Source: Ilex aquifolium (lineage: Eukaryota; Streptophyta; Magnoliopsida; Aquifoliales; Aquifoliaceae). Taken from it: a stretch of DNA of 64,000 nt. A program made the position numbers and the translations under genes. Positions 1 through 10,150 of the stretch are shown piece by piece. The stretch is taken from positions 20,496,001 through 20,560,000 of the forward strand of contig OX637399.1 in assembly GCA_951799425.1 (NCBI GenBank), in the 5' to 3' direction. Position 1 is the stretch's first letter, and each line of letters begins with the position of its first letter. Below the pieces are notes generated by a model that saw only the letters and a list, made by a program, of their open reading frames with translations, made no database searches and had not been told where the DNA came from.

Positions 1-1690
1 TTTAAGTTTTTTAAAGGATGCCTCACAATCATCCGACCACTCAAATGGGACCTCCTTAGATAGCAGGTTGGTCAAGGGTCGGGCCAATGCACTGAAATTC
101 TTTATGAATCGACGATAAAACCCCGCATGGCCCAAGAACGACCGGATGCCTTTGATGGCTCTCGGCGTGGGGAGGTTGGAGATGGCCTTCACCTTGGATT
201 TGTCGACTTCAATACCCCTTGCCGAAACTATGTGGCCAAGCACAATTCCTTCTGTCACCATAAAGTGACACTTTTCCCAATTCAAGACTAGATTCTTCTC
301 CTCACATCTTGTTAGAACCTTCTCCAAGTTTACCAAACATCCCTCGAATGAATCCCCAAACACAGAAAAGTCGTCAATGAAGACCTCCACTATCTTTTCC
401 ACCATATCACTGAAAATCCCCATCATACAGCGTTGAAAAGTCCCCGGAGCATTGCACAGTCCAAATGGCATGCGGCGGTAGGCAAAGGTACCATAGGGGC
501 ACGTGAAGGTGGTCTTCTCTTGATCCTCCAAAGCGATCTCGATCTGATTGTAGCTGGAGTATCCATCTAAAAAATAGTAGAATAGATGACCCGCTACTCG
601 TTCTAGGACTTGATCGAGGAATGGCAATAGGAAGTGGTCTTTTCTTATGCAAGCATTCAGCTTTCGGTAATCGATGCACACCTTCCATCCGGTGATCACT
701 CTTGTAGGTATAAGCTCATTCTCATCATTCTCAACCACCGTAACTCCGGATTTCTTAGGTACTACTTGTGTGGGGCTAACCCACTTACTATCGGCGATTG
801 GAAAAATGATCCCCACATCAAGTAGTTTCAAAACCTCATCCCTCACCACCTCCTTCATGATGAGATTTAACTGTCTTTGTGGTTGTCGGGAAGGTTTGGA
901 ATCCTCCTCGAGATATATGCGGTGGGTGCAAATGAGAGGGCTTATCCCCTTGATATCCGCAATGGTCCACCCAATTGCTCCTTTGTGCTTTCTCAATTCC
1001 TCCAAGAGTTCATTTTCTTGTTCCATGTTCAAAGTAGAGCTAATGACCACCGAAAATGTTTCACCTTCTCCAAGATAGGCGTACTTCAAATGGGAGGGTA
1101 AGGGCTTCAACTCCAAGTTGGGCTTTTGTTCATCCGACGAAATTTTTTTCTTTTCTCGATGGGGTAACTCCTCGAATGTAGGGATCCACCTTTCCATCCC
1201 TTTCAATTCTTCTACCTCCTCATGCTCATCATAATTTTCAAGATCCACCATTCCTTCTTCCTTAAACTTCAACATTCCCTCCAGTTCCAAGTGCTCCTCA
1301 ACCAAAGTGTCGATTCTATTTACCGCACTTACTTCCTCATCATCACCCGGTTGCTTTGCCAAGTTGAATACACTAAGCTCCATTGTCATATTTTCAAATG
1401 CCAACTTCATTAGACCGTTCCTGCAATTTATCACGACATTAGATGTAGCAAAGAAGGGTCTTCCAAGTATTACGGGAATTTGGGAGCTAAGGTTTGCAAC
1501 AGGGTGTGTATCAAGCACAATGAAATCGACAAGAAACTAAAATTTATCAATTTGAACTAAGACATCCTCAACTACTCCCCTTGGTGTACGGATACTACGA
1601 TCCGCCAATTGAAGCGTGATTGAGGTGGGCTTCAACTCCTCAAGCTGAAGCTGTTGATACACTGAGAAGGGAAGAAGATTCACACTTGCC
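1..1690 (-). pseudogene. pol of element A: protease end, reverse transcriptase, start of RNase H
   Basis: Read on the minus strand, the frame runs from the protease (FGASVNLLPFSVY) through a linker into reverse transcriptase. Visible motifs are VCIDYRKLNACIRKDHFLLP, the FTCPYGTFAYRRMPFGLCNA block, the catalytic box EVFIDDFSVFGDSF and, near position 1, the HAGFYRRFIKNFSALARPL block that leads into RNase H. The product would copy element RNA into DNA in a virus-like particle. The frame is open for about 1.5 kb except for one stop near position 1536, just after VLVQIDKF. It is shifted by one base from the gag frame at about 1690. The 3' end is cut by the window edge. The family assignment is firm. 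Confidence 0.88.
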
Positions 1691-3875
1691 CCAAATCGAG
1701 GAGTGCTTGCTCCACTCGACAATTCCCAATGGTGATGGCTATGGTTGGACAACCGGGGTCTTTGAATTTGGGAGGAGTGTTGGTCCTCAATATTGAGCTC
1801 ACTTGTTCTGTGAGGAATGCCTTCTTGTGGATATTCAATCTCCTTTTCACCGTGCATAGATCCTTCAAAATTTTAGCACAAGATGAGATTTGCTTGATGG
1901 CGTCGAGGAGTGGAATGTTAATCTTCACCTGCTTAAACATTTCCAAAATATCAGTATAATTAGCCACCTTGACAGGTGGCTTCAAACGACTTGGGAAAGG
2001 GGCAGGCATGGAAGGAATAACCACACAATCATTAATTAATGTTTCTTTATCAACAACCTCTCTTTCTTTCTCTTCACTCACCTCACCCTTGTCGGAGTCA
2101 CCCAAGATATCTTTTCCTTTTGACAATGTGGTCTTGGGTGAGACCGTTGGCAAAATGGTTTTGTCAATTTCTTTGCCACTACGGAGGATGGTGACAGCTT
2201 TGAGTTGCTCGTAACTCTCTCTCGAAGGGCCCGATGACTCAACAACGTGTTGACCCCTAGGGTTCTCTTGTGGTTGAGCGGGGAACTTCCCCTTTTCTTG
2301 TTGAGATGCCCCTACGGAGTTTGTCAACTTTGTGAGTTGGGCTCTTATATCATTGATGATTGTGGCATTTTGGTTATTGATGGTGGTTTGGCTTTGAAAG
2401 AAGGAATGGATCATATCCTCCAAATTTCTTTTGTGAGGAGGTTGGTATGTGGATGGATTGGACGGTCCTTGAGAAAAACTTTGTGAAGGTAGACTTGGAG
2501 AAAAATTTTGTGGTGACGGGTTTGTTGAATACCCTTGAGGATTAGTCCGGGGGTATTGGGAGCTAGACGGTTGCCCCTGGCCTTGGTATTGATTTTGGTA
2601 TTGACCTTGCTTAGGAGGCATGGAAGGTGTATGTGCAATTGAATCATGAGGCGTGGGATTCTCATTTCTCCAACTAAAATTTGGGTGATTGCTCCAACCC
2701 GGATTATACGTGTTTGAGTGAGGGGAGAATGATTGCCTTGGTTGGTTAAATGCATGGACTTGCTCGTGATATGCTTCCTTAAGCGCCGGAATGTTGGGGC
2801 ACTCTGATGTGGAATGTTCCACATTCTCACAGATTGAGCAAAACTCCTCGACCTTTGACACTTGTGACACCTCATCCCTCCTATTGACCTCGAGACTCTC
2901 AACCTTCCTAGATAATTTGGCAATTTTTGAAAGTAAGTCCTCCCGGTCACTTAAGTCATAAATCCCTCCCCTATGAGTTTGGCTACTCCCTTGAGGAGAA
3001 GACCTTGGTACATCGGTGGGATTAGTAATGTCCCATGACTGTGCATTTTCTGCTAATGCATCAAAATAATCTAAGGCCTCATCAGGGTCTTTGCTCAAAA
3101 ACTCCCCATTACACATCATATCAATGAACTGTCGATGGCCTGGTGTGATTCCTTCATAGAAGAAACTCACCATTTGCCATGGTTCAAAGCCATGGTGTGG
3201 AATGGATTGTAGCAAATCTTTATATCGTTCCCAGTAGTGATAGAATTGTTCATTGGGCAGCTCAGAAAATTTTTGAATTTGTTTCTTTAGGGTGGTGGTT
3301 TTATGCACCGGAAAAAACTTGTTCAAAAACACGGAAATCATTTGGCCCCAAGATGTCACGGTTCGGGGTCTCAAGGAATGAAGCCACATTTTTGCCTTAT
3401 CATTGAGGGAAAAAGGGAACAATTTCATTCTTGCTATCTCTTCCACATTGTGATTGGAGAGAAAGGTTGCAACTATTTCCTCAAAGTCTCTTATATGAGA
3501 ATAGGGGTTCTCATTCTCAATTCCGTGGAAAGTAGGAAGTAATTGCAACATCCCTGGTTTAACTATGAAGAGATAAGCCTGGACCGGAAGGTGGATGCAT
3601 GAAGGTGTGGTGGTGCGGGTTGGTTGAAGGAATTCCCGCATTGACCTCGCCGGAGGATCAATTGGGATATTGTTCCCTTCATTTCTAGGAGGGGGGAAAT
3701 GCATTCGTGGATTGGTTATTCTATGTTCTGGTCCTCCCCCACCCCTTTGCACGTTCGGGTTGGCATCCACATTTTCAAAATTATCACTTGCATCATTGGG
3801 TGGGTCTTGGTCAAGATTCATGTTGGGGCCAAGGGGTTGCCTAACTAACCGATTTTGGTCATCCCTTCCCCACAT
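1680..3875 (-). CDS. gag of element A with start of protease
   Basis: This 731-residue frame is a retrotransposon Gag. The capsid-type region is at about residues 110-280 (PTFHGIENENPYSHIRDFEE, KAKMWLHSL, SELPNEQFYHYWERYKDLL). One zinc knuckle, CSICENVEHSTSECP, lies at about residue 345. Long Q/N/S/P-rich stretches follow, and the protease begins at the C-terminus (LLDLG). It would form the particle shell and package element RNA. The chosen ATG at 3875 is the first in frame after the primer-binding site. The frame ends early because one G is missing in the GGG run of the active-site motif; the correct continuation is in the next frame. Length fits Athila Gag-protease. Confidence 0.88.
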   Translation of the reverse strand: MWGRDDQNRLVRQPLGPNMNLDQDPPNDASDNFENVDANPNVQRGGGGPEHRITNPRMHFPPPRNEGNNIPIDPPARSMREFLQPTRTTTPSCIHLPVQAYLFIVKPGMLQLLPTFHGIENENPYSHIRDFEEIVATFLSNHNVEEIARMKLFPFSLNDKAKMWLHSLRPRTVTSWGQMISVFLNKFFPVHKTTTLKKQIQKFSELPNEQFYHYWERYKDLLQSIPHHGFEPWQMVSFFYEGITPGHRQFIDMMCNGEFLSKDPDEALDYFDALAENAQSWDITNPTDVPRSSPQGSSQTHRGGIYDLSDREDLLSKIAKLSRKVESLEVNRRDEVSQVSKVEEFCSICENVEHSTSECPNIPALKEAYHEQVHAFNQPRQSFSPHSNTYNPGWSNHPNFSWRNENPTPHDSIAHTPSMPPKQGQYQNQYQGQGQPSSSQYPRTNPQGYSTNPSPQNFSPSLPSQSFSQGPSNPSTYQPPHKRNLEDMIHSFFQSQTTINNQNATIINDIRAQLTKLTNSVGASQQEKGKFPAQPQENPRGQHVVESSGPSRESYEQLKAVTILRSGKEIDKTILPTVSPKTTLSKGKDILGDSDKGEVSEEKEREVVDKETLINDCVVIPSMPAPFPSRLKPPVKVANYTDILEMFKQVKINIPLLDAIKQISSCAKILKDLCTVKRRLNIHKKAFLTEQVSSILRTNTPPKFKDPGCPTIAITIGNCRVEQALLDLGQV

Positions 3876-4010
3876 ACAACAAAATATCTATAAATAAAAT
3901 TATACACAAACAAGAATATATACACGAGACAACGTACCTAAGCCCGTGATGAAGATCACGAGACTTACCTCCATCGTCTGGAAATCACCTTCTTGGTTTG
4001 AGACTTGCCT

Positions 4011-4028
4011 TCCCCGGCAACGGCGCCA
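4011..4028 (-). other. Primer-binding site of element A (tRNA-Asp)
   Basis: The plus strand reads tccccggcaacggcgcca, which is the 3' end of plant tRNA-Asp including CCA. On the minus strand it is therefore an 18-base primer site, a few bases inside the LTR end at 4033. This primer is the usual one for Athila elements. Confidence 0.9.
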
Positions 4029-4032
4029 AAAA

Positions 4033-5657
4033 TGGTTGGTGTTTTTCCTTGTTATCCCTAACCCCTAAATATCCTCCCTCAAAATGTAATGTATAGGGAT
4101 GGATGGGAGTGTCACATTCCCTTTGAGTAGTGTCAAAAGAAAGGGCAAGGAGATGGGAAAATGGGATGGTGGAAATGTGTTATGTGTATGAACAAAAATG
4201 CTCCCCAAGCGCAAGGAGACTTTTGTGGATCGTGTTTTACTTAGAGGTATTCCAAGGTCGTTTCCACGGGGAAAGAAGTAAACCAAGGGGAAAGTGATTT
4301 TTTGGGTGAAAGAAAATGTAAAATCTTTTGTTTGTTGAGAGTTGTTTGGTGAAGTGTGCTTTGGTGAAAATGAAATGAGAAACAAATGTTGGCAAACCCA
4401 AGAGGTTACTCCAATAGGAATGCCATCTCAACTCGAATCCCTCTCCAATAGAGCATGAATGAACGATTGATTCGTGGGAAGCTAGGGATAAGAAGGGTGA
4501 GTATCTAAGCATAAACCGTGACTAGGCCTACGGAATATCAAAGACTCACCAATTTATCCACCCTCAACCCAGTCAAACCGAACCATTGAACTCTGAAAAA
4601 GGGAGGAGAATGAGTTGAAATGGCATACCCAAGTGAAGGTTCCCCTTGGTTTTGCCAACTAAAATATTTTAGCTACTCATGCTTGAGATGAAATTAACAA
4701 TGTAATGAAAATGCATTGCAAAGAAATGAAGTTCTTGAGTAACTAAATGCACACAAACATAAGCTATAAGTGAAAGCAATGAAAACCCATTTTAAAAGTA
4801 AGAAAAGGAATAACTTTGATGCATTGATGGTAAAATCTTTAAAAGAGAATTAAACTTGCAATGAACTTCTAGGAACTAGCATTAATAACATTAAATGGAG
4901 CTTTAAAGGTTCTTACAGGATTACAAGACAATGTAATGAAGAAAATGTGAAAATCTCAAGTTTATCTCTCTAGAACTCTATTCATCATCTTCTCCAGAAT
5001 CTCTCTCTCTTTATCACTCTATATTTGTAACCAATGCTGAATGCCCGATGCTGGAGAGCTCTTTCCCTCCAAAACGTCCCCTAGTCTCCTCTATAGCTCC
5101 TTGATGTGATCCTCAATCCTTAGGGGTCAAGGGGGACAAGCTGGACAGGGTAGTGCAGAGCTAGCCTGCACACCCAGCTCCCCTCTTCATCTCTCTCTTT
5201 ATTTATCATTTTAGCTTTTCCAAGTCAGAGTGGGAGTGGTACTACGTGCTGGAGGAGTCAGAGACAAGTGGGAGAGTGATTGGTGGGTCCCACAAAAATG
5301 GCGGGCTTGAGTTGCATAGATTGGGGCAGGAATAGCAGACCGTATTGGTACGTAGTACCAGTACCCCGAACTCCAGAGGCTGGACCGTACCGGTACTGTG
5401 TACCGGTACGCTTCTGCTGCTTTGTCTGATTTTTCTGATTTCTTCACTCCTGAGACACTCTTTAGCCACTCTTTCATCCTCATTCACCTCAACTCATTTG
5501 GGAAGGCTTTAAGAAGCCTCATTTAGCGCTCTTTTTCTGCAAACACCAAGAATCATCATTAAGCACAATACTAATCTAACTCCAGTCAATTAACCCCCAT
5601 AAGCAATTGAAAATATGTTGATTAGCACCTAAAATATGCAAAGTTTTGTGCTAATCA
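4033..5657 (-). repeat. 5' LTR of element A
   Basis: The block of about 1625 bp is bounded by TG and CA (plus: tggttggt ... gctaatca). It sits directly next to the primer site, so it is the 5' LTR of the minus-strand element. A TATA-like GATAAATAAAG on the minus strand lies near 5198-5208, followed by a CT/GA-rich leader. Upstream of it in element orientation are two copies of the palindrome GTACCGGTAC (5387-5396 and 5400-5409) and looser relatives from 5345. The edges are read by eye and could shift by a few bases because the partner LTR is not in the window. Confidence 0.78.
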
Positions 5658-6800
5658 ATAGTGAGCCAATTTTCAAAAAAAATTTGAGTCATTTTTAATT
5701 TTTTCTTTCTTTCTTCTTAAAAGTTGAAAAATAGACGAAAAATTATGTTGGTTAAGTTTAATTTTATTGCGTCATCTTCCAAAAGATATACGTGCATTGA
5801 TCATACAAAAAACTAGAAGAGTTAGAAAATTAGAAATTTTTGAAAGCCAACCAACCAAGACCCCTGTGTGGAGAAAGTACATTTGCTAAATGCCGAATAT
5901 CAAAGCGTCTCGGTGGGTGTGTAAGATGTGGTCATTTAAAACATTTGAGACAATATAATCAGTGTGCAGAACCAATTTCAGGTCAAGCTTCAGATCGCTT
6001 ACGGTGGATTAGGTATGGGCAGAGTAAGGATTATCCTGAGGCGCCATCCTATTCTACCCCAATGTTAACAAGATACGTAAGAAATGAAGTTAACCGTGTC
6101 ACTGGTGTGTTAGTGATCCAGAAAGTTCTGACTCTGAATCAGTGTGATCAAATGATGTGTAATTTTGGAATAGTGTATAAATGTAAATAACTATAGGTTA
6201 ATTAGGAAAATAAGTAAATATTAAATAAAAATAATAAAAATAATAAAACCAATTATTTGACAAGAAAAATAGTGGTTAGCAAAGTTTTATAGAATATATA
6301 AAGTTGTATTTAATTTTGTAACTGCAGAATTTCAGGAAATCAGAAGCAACAGATTGTGGTTGCAAAGTGCAAAATCCAGTCATTTTGAAGGAGGACCTTC
6401 TACTTCCTAAACAGACTGGAGATTCTACAAAACAATTTGCTCTCTTTCACTCATCTTTTACATTATGCACTTTTACTTTCTGCACTTAAATTTTAAGTTA
6501 CTTTATGTTTTAACCATGTTGTTTGTTTTGAACTTGTTTGTGTTTAACTAGTTTTTAATAATTAAAATGGAACTCATGTTAATTCCGTTAGGAGGATTAT
6601 TTAATATAATTTACAGTTGAATTAGGTTAATATTCCTATGCTTTGTGAAAATAACCTTAATCTGATCACATGAGATTTTCATATTTTAGTTGTATATTAT
6701 CTTAATATTTTTGTTTAAACTTATTTTGTTACAACACGAATAGATTTTTTTATTTCAGAAACCTTGTGAAATATTACACTCTTTACATATTTAGTGGAGA
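5658..6800. other. AT-rich stretch with no recognised gene
   Basis: After the LTR of element A the sequence is AT-rich and has no motif I recognise apart from one small frame at 5840-6190. Since the next 1.3 kb is the 3' internal end of an Athila-like element, this stretch may be decayed internal sequence of the same element, but I cannot show homology. Confidence 0.4.
5840..6190 (+). CDS. Unrecognised small frame with a CCHC-like cysteine pattern
   Basis: A 116-residue frame opens with an ATG and includes CVRCGHLKHLRQYNQC, which has the spacing C-x2-C-x4-H-x6-C, close to a retroviral or MULE-type zinc knuckle but with a longer last gap. The rest (RLRWIRYGQSKDYPEAPSY and on) matches nothing I know. 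It could be a relic of a transposase C-terminus or of an element's internal frame, or it may be chance. There is no clear promoter next to it. Confidence 0.25.
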   Translation: MKANQPRPLCGESTFAKCRISKRLGGCVRCGHLKHLRQYNQCAEPISGQASDRLRWIRYGQSKDYPEAPSYSTPMLTRYVRNEVNRVTGVLVIQKVLTLNQCDQMMCNFGIVYKCK

Positions 6801-8155
6801 TGTATAACCAATCGAAGAATTTGAGCCAATCTTCCTTGGAGAGATATTCTACATCTACTCAAATAAACATCTTCGATTCTACGGTAAACTTTCTTTCAAT
6901 AATCTCATTAATTTTGTCTTGATTAGTATTTGTTAGATTATATTATTAGCATTATCCTTGAAATTATTTTATGTGGGATTAATACAGATAAATAATTTCT
7001 GAAAAATGATCTTAGGCCATTTTTTGATTAACTTGAGCCTTGACCATTTCTTTTACAAAATTATATCATTAGTCAACCATGATTGAGCCTAAAAGAGTAT
7101 AAATTCTTTTCATGAAACCCAATAAATACCCGAGCCACATGAAAATAAATTAAACCTACCTTTTGCTATCTAATTTTCTTACATCATCTTTTAAATCAGT
7201 ATGATACAAAAAAACAAAAGGAGAAGGAAACAAAATAGTGAAAAGAAAAGAGTATTGGCTATTCAAAGAAAAGAAAAACAAGAAAGAAAATAGCCAAGAA
7301 AGTGAAAAATGGAAAAATAAAAAGGATGAATATGCAAAGTCTTAGAAAGCTAAAAAGAGGTGTGCCACAATACAAAGAAAGGGTAGCTTTTGAATCCCAT
7401 AGACGTCATTTCTTAAACCCTAAACCAATGACCACATTACAACCTAAAGAAAGTCCTTTTTTATTCCAGAAATTATGTATCTATATTAATCCTATCAATT
7501 CAAAACGGGAGAATGTTGATAATATGTCTAATATAGTGTTGATATCCAGTCATGAGATTATGTCAAATTTTAATTTTATTCAGATACTTGTTCTTCAGAT
7601 ATATTACATGTGATATTATTTGCTTTGTGAACAATATTCTAAATCACATGTAACAATTGAGAGAATAGTTACTATAACATGTGTGTATTCTTTGCTGAGA
7701 GTATTTTAGGAAAGGATTGACATCAAGACTACCATGAAAGATGGTAATATTTCTTGAGTGATTTTTGAAACAAAAGAAATCAGTACACACACACACAATT
7801 TTTTATAAAAATATATAGATAATGTTACAACTAACGTATGTTACTCTTGTAATGATCAAAAAAAGGAAGTATTGTAACAATGCACAGGAATATTAATTTA
7901 ATTTTAGTTGTGAAAAGTATGAGTTATAAACTCCTAACTACTGAAGTTTGTAGGCAGCTTCACTAAAAACCTTCACGAGACAAAACTCGTCCACTAGGGA
8001 TCACCTAGGGGTTTAATGGCTTGTTGCATATGCTAAATGCAATCGTGAAAAAATCTACGAAAATGATTTTACTTCTGTTATGTTATTTTTATTTTGTGAA
8101 ATAAGTTCTATAATTTGTGTTTACTAGGGACTAGTAAAGTTTAAGTCGGGGGGTG
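6800..8155 (+). mobile_element. 3' internal non-coding end of an Athila-like element (belongs with LTR B)
   Basis: This region matches, in order and strand, the post-integrase region of element G (about 48150-49460). Shared pieces are the ctttcaataatctca segment, the gaaaaatgat(c/t)ttaggccat segment, a long purine-rich stretch (7200-7320) and the block gagacaaaactcgt near 7978. It ends in a polypurine tract and an LTR. No gene is open here. It is the remnant of the 3' half of an element whose coding part is not visible in this window. Confidence 0.72.
8125..8155 (+). other. Polypurine tract before LTR B
   Basis: The sequence actagggactagtaaagttt runs into a purine tract ending ggggggtg, directly followed by TGATTAACCC. 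The same arrangement and wording (gggactagcaaagcttaag, then ggggggtg) precedes the 3' LTR of element G at 50950. It would prime plus-strand DNA synthesis. Confidence 0.75.
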
Positions 8156-9235
8156 TGATTAACCCTAATTAGTGTGTAATCGAAGATGATTAAGTAATTA
8201 ACTTTGTAAGATAAAACAATTAAACATTATGAATTAGGGATTGTGCTTAAATTAAAATTTTAAATACTTTATGTTTGAATTTCAGGTTCTAATACAGGAA
8301 TACAGGAGAATATGAAGTAAAATTGCAAAGCTGGAAACAACGAAGGACCAAAGTGTAAAAGCGACACATGGAAGCTCCGGCCTACGACACATGCCCCTGT
8401 TGCAAGACAATTCAAACTCCAAGAACCTGACACATGAACATGCTGCAGGGCTTCACCATCCGGATGGTAGGGGATGGTATGGGACGGCAAGGCTAGGTGT
8501 AAGGCCTTGAAATTTCCACCTCGTGCTAGCCTTTGCCTATAAATAGCCATGCCATCCTTTGTTTTCAAAGAGGCTGGCCACTCCAAGAGCAAAAGAAAGA
8601 CATCTAAGGGAAGAAAAAAAGAGAGAAAGAAAGAAAGAGTGAAAGCGAAAGTCATAGCTGGTCCGTTTTACACCAATAGTCTGTATTTCTACATTTCTGT
8701 TTAGTCTTTCTATTCGGATAGTTGAACTACCGCCACTTTTTTGTTTTAAATAATAATAAGAGTGGTTGTGTTTCAAGTGTTCCTTGTGAAAGAAGTTTTA
8801 GATTTTGTGCTTTTTATTTCAGTTGTAATGACGAATACCCGCACTCCTTGCTTGTTTATAGCAATGGGGCGTGAGTAGTCGTTTATACCCTTCGGTGAAG
8901 TGTGAACATATGTATATTATCGGTTAGATTATGAAAATGCTGATGTTTTATATTTATCTATATATGTACTATAAGCTTCATGCATGATACAGCGATGTAC
9001 GTAGTTTCGGTGCTATGCCTGGAACTATGTCATCGGTGCATCATAGACCTGCCAGTTAAACAACCACGCTGTTCCTACCGGTTTGGCTAGTCCTCCACTG
9101 GAACGCTGAGGATGTTTTACTGATGCATGGTACAAAACCTAAATGATCCTCACGAATGGCTTGTCCTTCTGGGTTATTAGGGTTTAATTACTATATATAA
9201 CTATATTGTCAGTCTAACAACCACGGTGTTCCTAC
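8156..9235 (+). repeat. LTR B, first part (interrupted by element C)
   Basis: The LTR starts TGATTAACCC after the polypurine tract. A strong TATA box, ctataaatag, is at 8537-8546, followed by a purine-rich leader, so transcription would run on the plus strand. From about 8980 the sequence has repeated modules (ggaacgctgagg, cctcacgaatggcttgtcc) that recur after the insertion. The LTR is cut at 9235 by element C; CCTAC at 9231-9235 is the left target duplication. The two parts together give about 1.85 kb, normal for Athila LTRs. Confidence 0.72.
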
Positions 9236-9461
9236 TGTGACACCCCAATTTCCGGGGATCCTTTATTAACCGTTGACCATCCGTCAACCCGCGGAAATAC
9301 TCGTGATAGTCGTATAACCCGACACCACGTCGTTCACATGCTTTTAACCGGATTTACCATCCACAAGATCAATTATACCTCAAATTATGTCCATTTATGT
9401 CATAGGAACCAAAGAAAACCAAGCCCAAAAGCATGGCTAAGCATTTTGAAAATTTCAAATT

Positions 9462-9835
9462 TTTGGAAAACCTTCCGGAAAGTTTTGACTAAACCTTCCG
9501 GAAGGTTTGCTCACTGGAAAAGTTCTTCCGGAAGGTTTTTCTTAACCTTCCGGAAGGTTTTGCCTTCTGGAAATAGATTGAAAAAAATGAAACGTGTCGG
9601 CCTTCCGGAAGGTGTACTCAAACCTTCCGGAAGGTTTTGCTCACTGGAAAGGTTCTTCCGGAAGGTTTTTCTTCACCTTCCGGAAGGTTTTGCCTTCTGG
9701 AAAATAGATTGAAAATGAGACGTGTCGACCTTCCGGAAGGTGTACTCCGCCTTCCGGAAGGTTTTACCTTCTGGACCACAATTCTGCCTTAACCTTCCGG
9801 AAGGTGTTAGTGACCTTCCGAAAGGTTTTGCCCAG
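9462..9835. repeat. Array of CCTTCCGGAAGG palindromes in the 3' LTR of C
   Basis: About twelve copies of the perfect 12-bp palindrome CCTTCCGGAAGG, or forms with one change, spaced 17-50 bp apart. The linkers are themselves repetitive (ttgctcactggaaa, ttgccttctggaaa). The first copy here reads CCGGAAAG where the other LTR has CCGGAAGG. Confidence 0.92.
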
Positions 9836-10084
9836 AATTTCTTCCTTCCTTAGTTTTTCAATTCGAATCCGTTTCAATTTGCTTCAAAATCATCCAAAAC
9901 TTATACAATGAAGTTTCTAACATAAAACATTGTTTGTACAAGTTCTATTACAACCCAATACATATATTTACATGTCAATATCAAATTTCCTTAAAATTTT
10001 TACAAACATTCAAAACAAAGCCACATCCGGCTTTCTTCGTCCTTGAAGCCCGTATGAGGGTCTTCCACCCATGCATATCCCACA

Positions 10085-10150
10085 CCTGAAAATGTTGTCC
10101 CACGAAGGGTGAGCCACGCTCAATAGGATATCATCCTACAGAGGCTACTC
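10085..10150 (-). other. Conserved Tekay LTR block in the 3' LTR of C
   Basis: Plus strand: cacctgaaaatgtt, then gggtgagccacgctcaatag, then tcctacagaggctactcccc. The stem TGAGC-cac-GCTCA is perfect. On the element strand the first piece reads ttttcaggtg. Element D and LTRs I and L have the same layout with different loops. Confidence 0.7.

Larger units (their letters stand above)
1..5657 (-). mobile_element. Element A: Athila-lineage Ty3/gypsy retrotransposon, partial
   Basis: On the minus strand the order is LTR, primer-binding site, gag with a CCHC knuckle, aspartic protease, reverse transcriptase and the start of RNase H; the rest lies left of the window. The tRNA-Asp primer site, the LTR of about 1.6 kb and the DLGAS-type protease motif are typical of the Athila lineage. 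The coding part carries few lesions: one frameshift in the protease active site and one stop just after it. The right flank after the LTR is atagt; the matching target duplication would be outside the window. Confidence 0.9.

Noticed and set aside
2411-2950. 179-residue frame inside gag of element A
   Set aside because: Shadow of the 731-residue Gag frame on the same strand in another frame; composition follows the Q/N-rich codons.
4011-4028. tRNA gene end (tRNA-Asp 3' sequence)
   Set aside because: Only the last 18 bases are present, at the LTR edge; it is a primer-binding site. The same holds for the initiator-Met matches at 14971 and 56387.
9338-9712. 124-residue open frame in the LTR of C (and its twin at 15088-15462)
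   Set aside because: It is made by the CCTTCCGGAAGG repeats read in frame; it lies in an LTR and has no protein-like features.
9462-9835. CRISPR-like regularly spaced repeats
   Set aside because: The 12-bp units are palindromic, the spacers are repetitive and of uneven length, and this is plant retrotransposon DNA.
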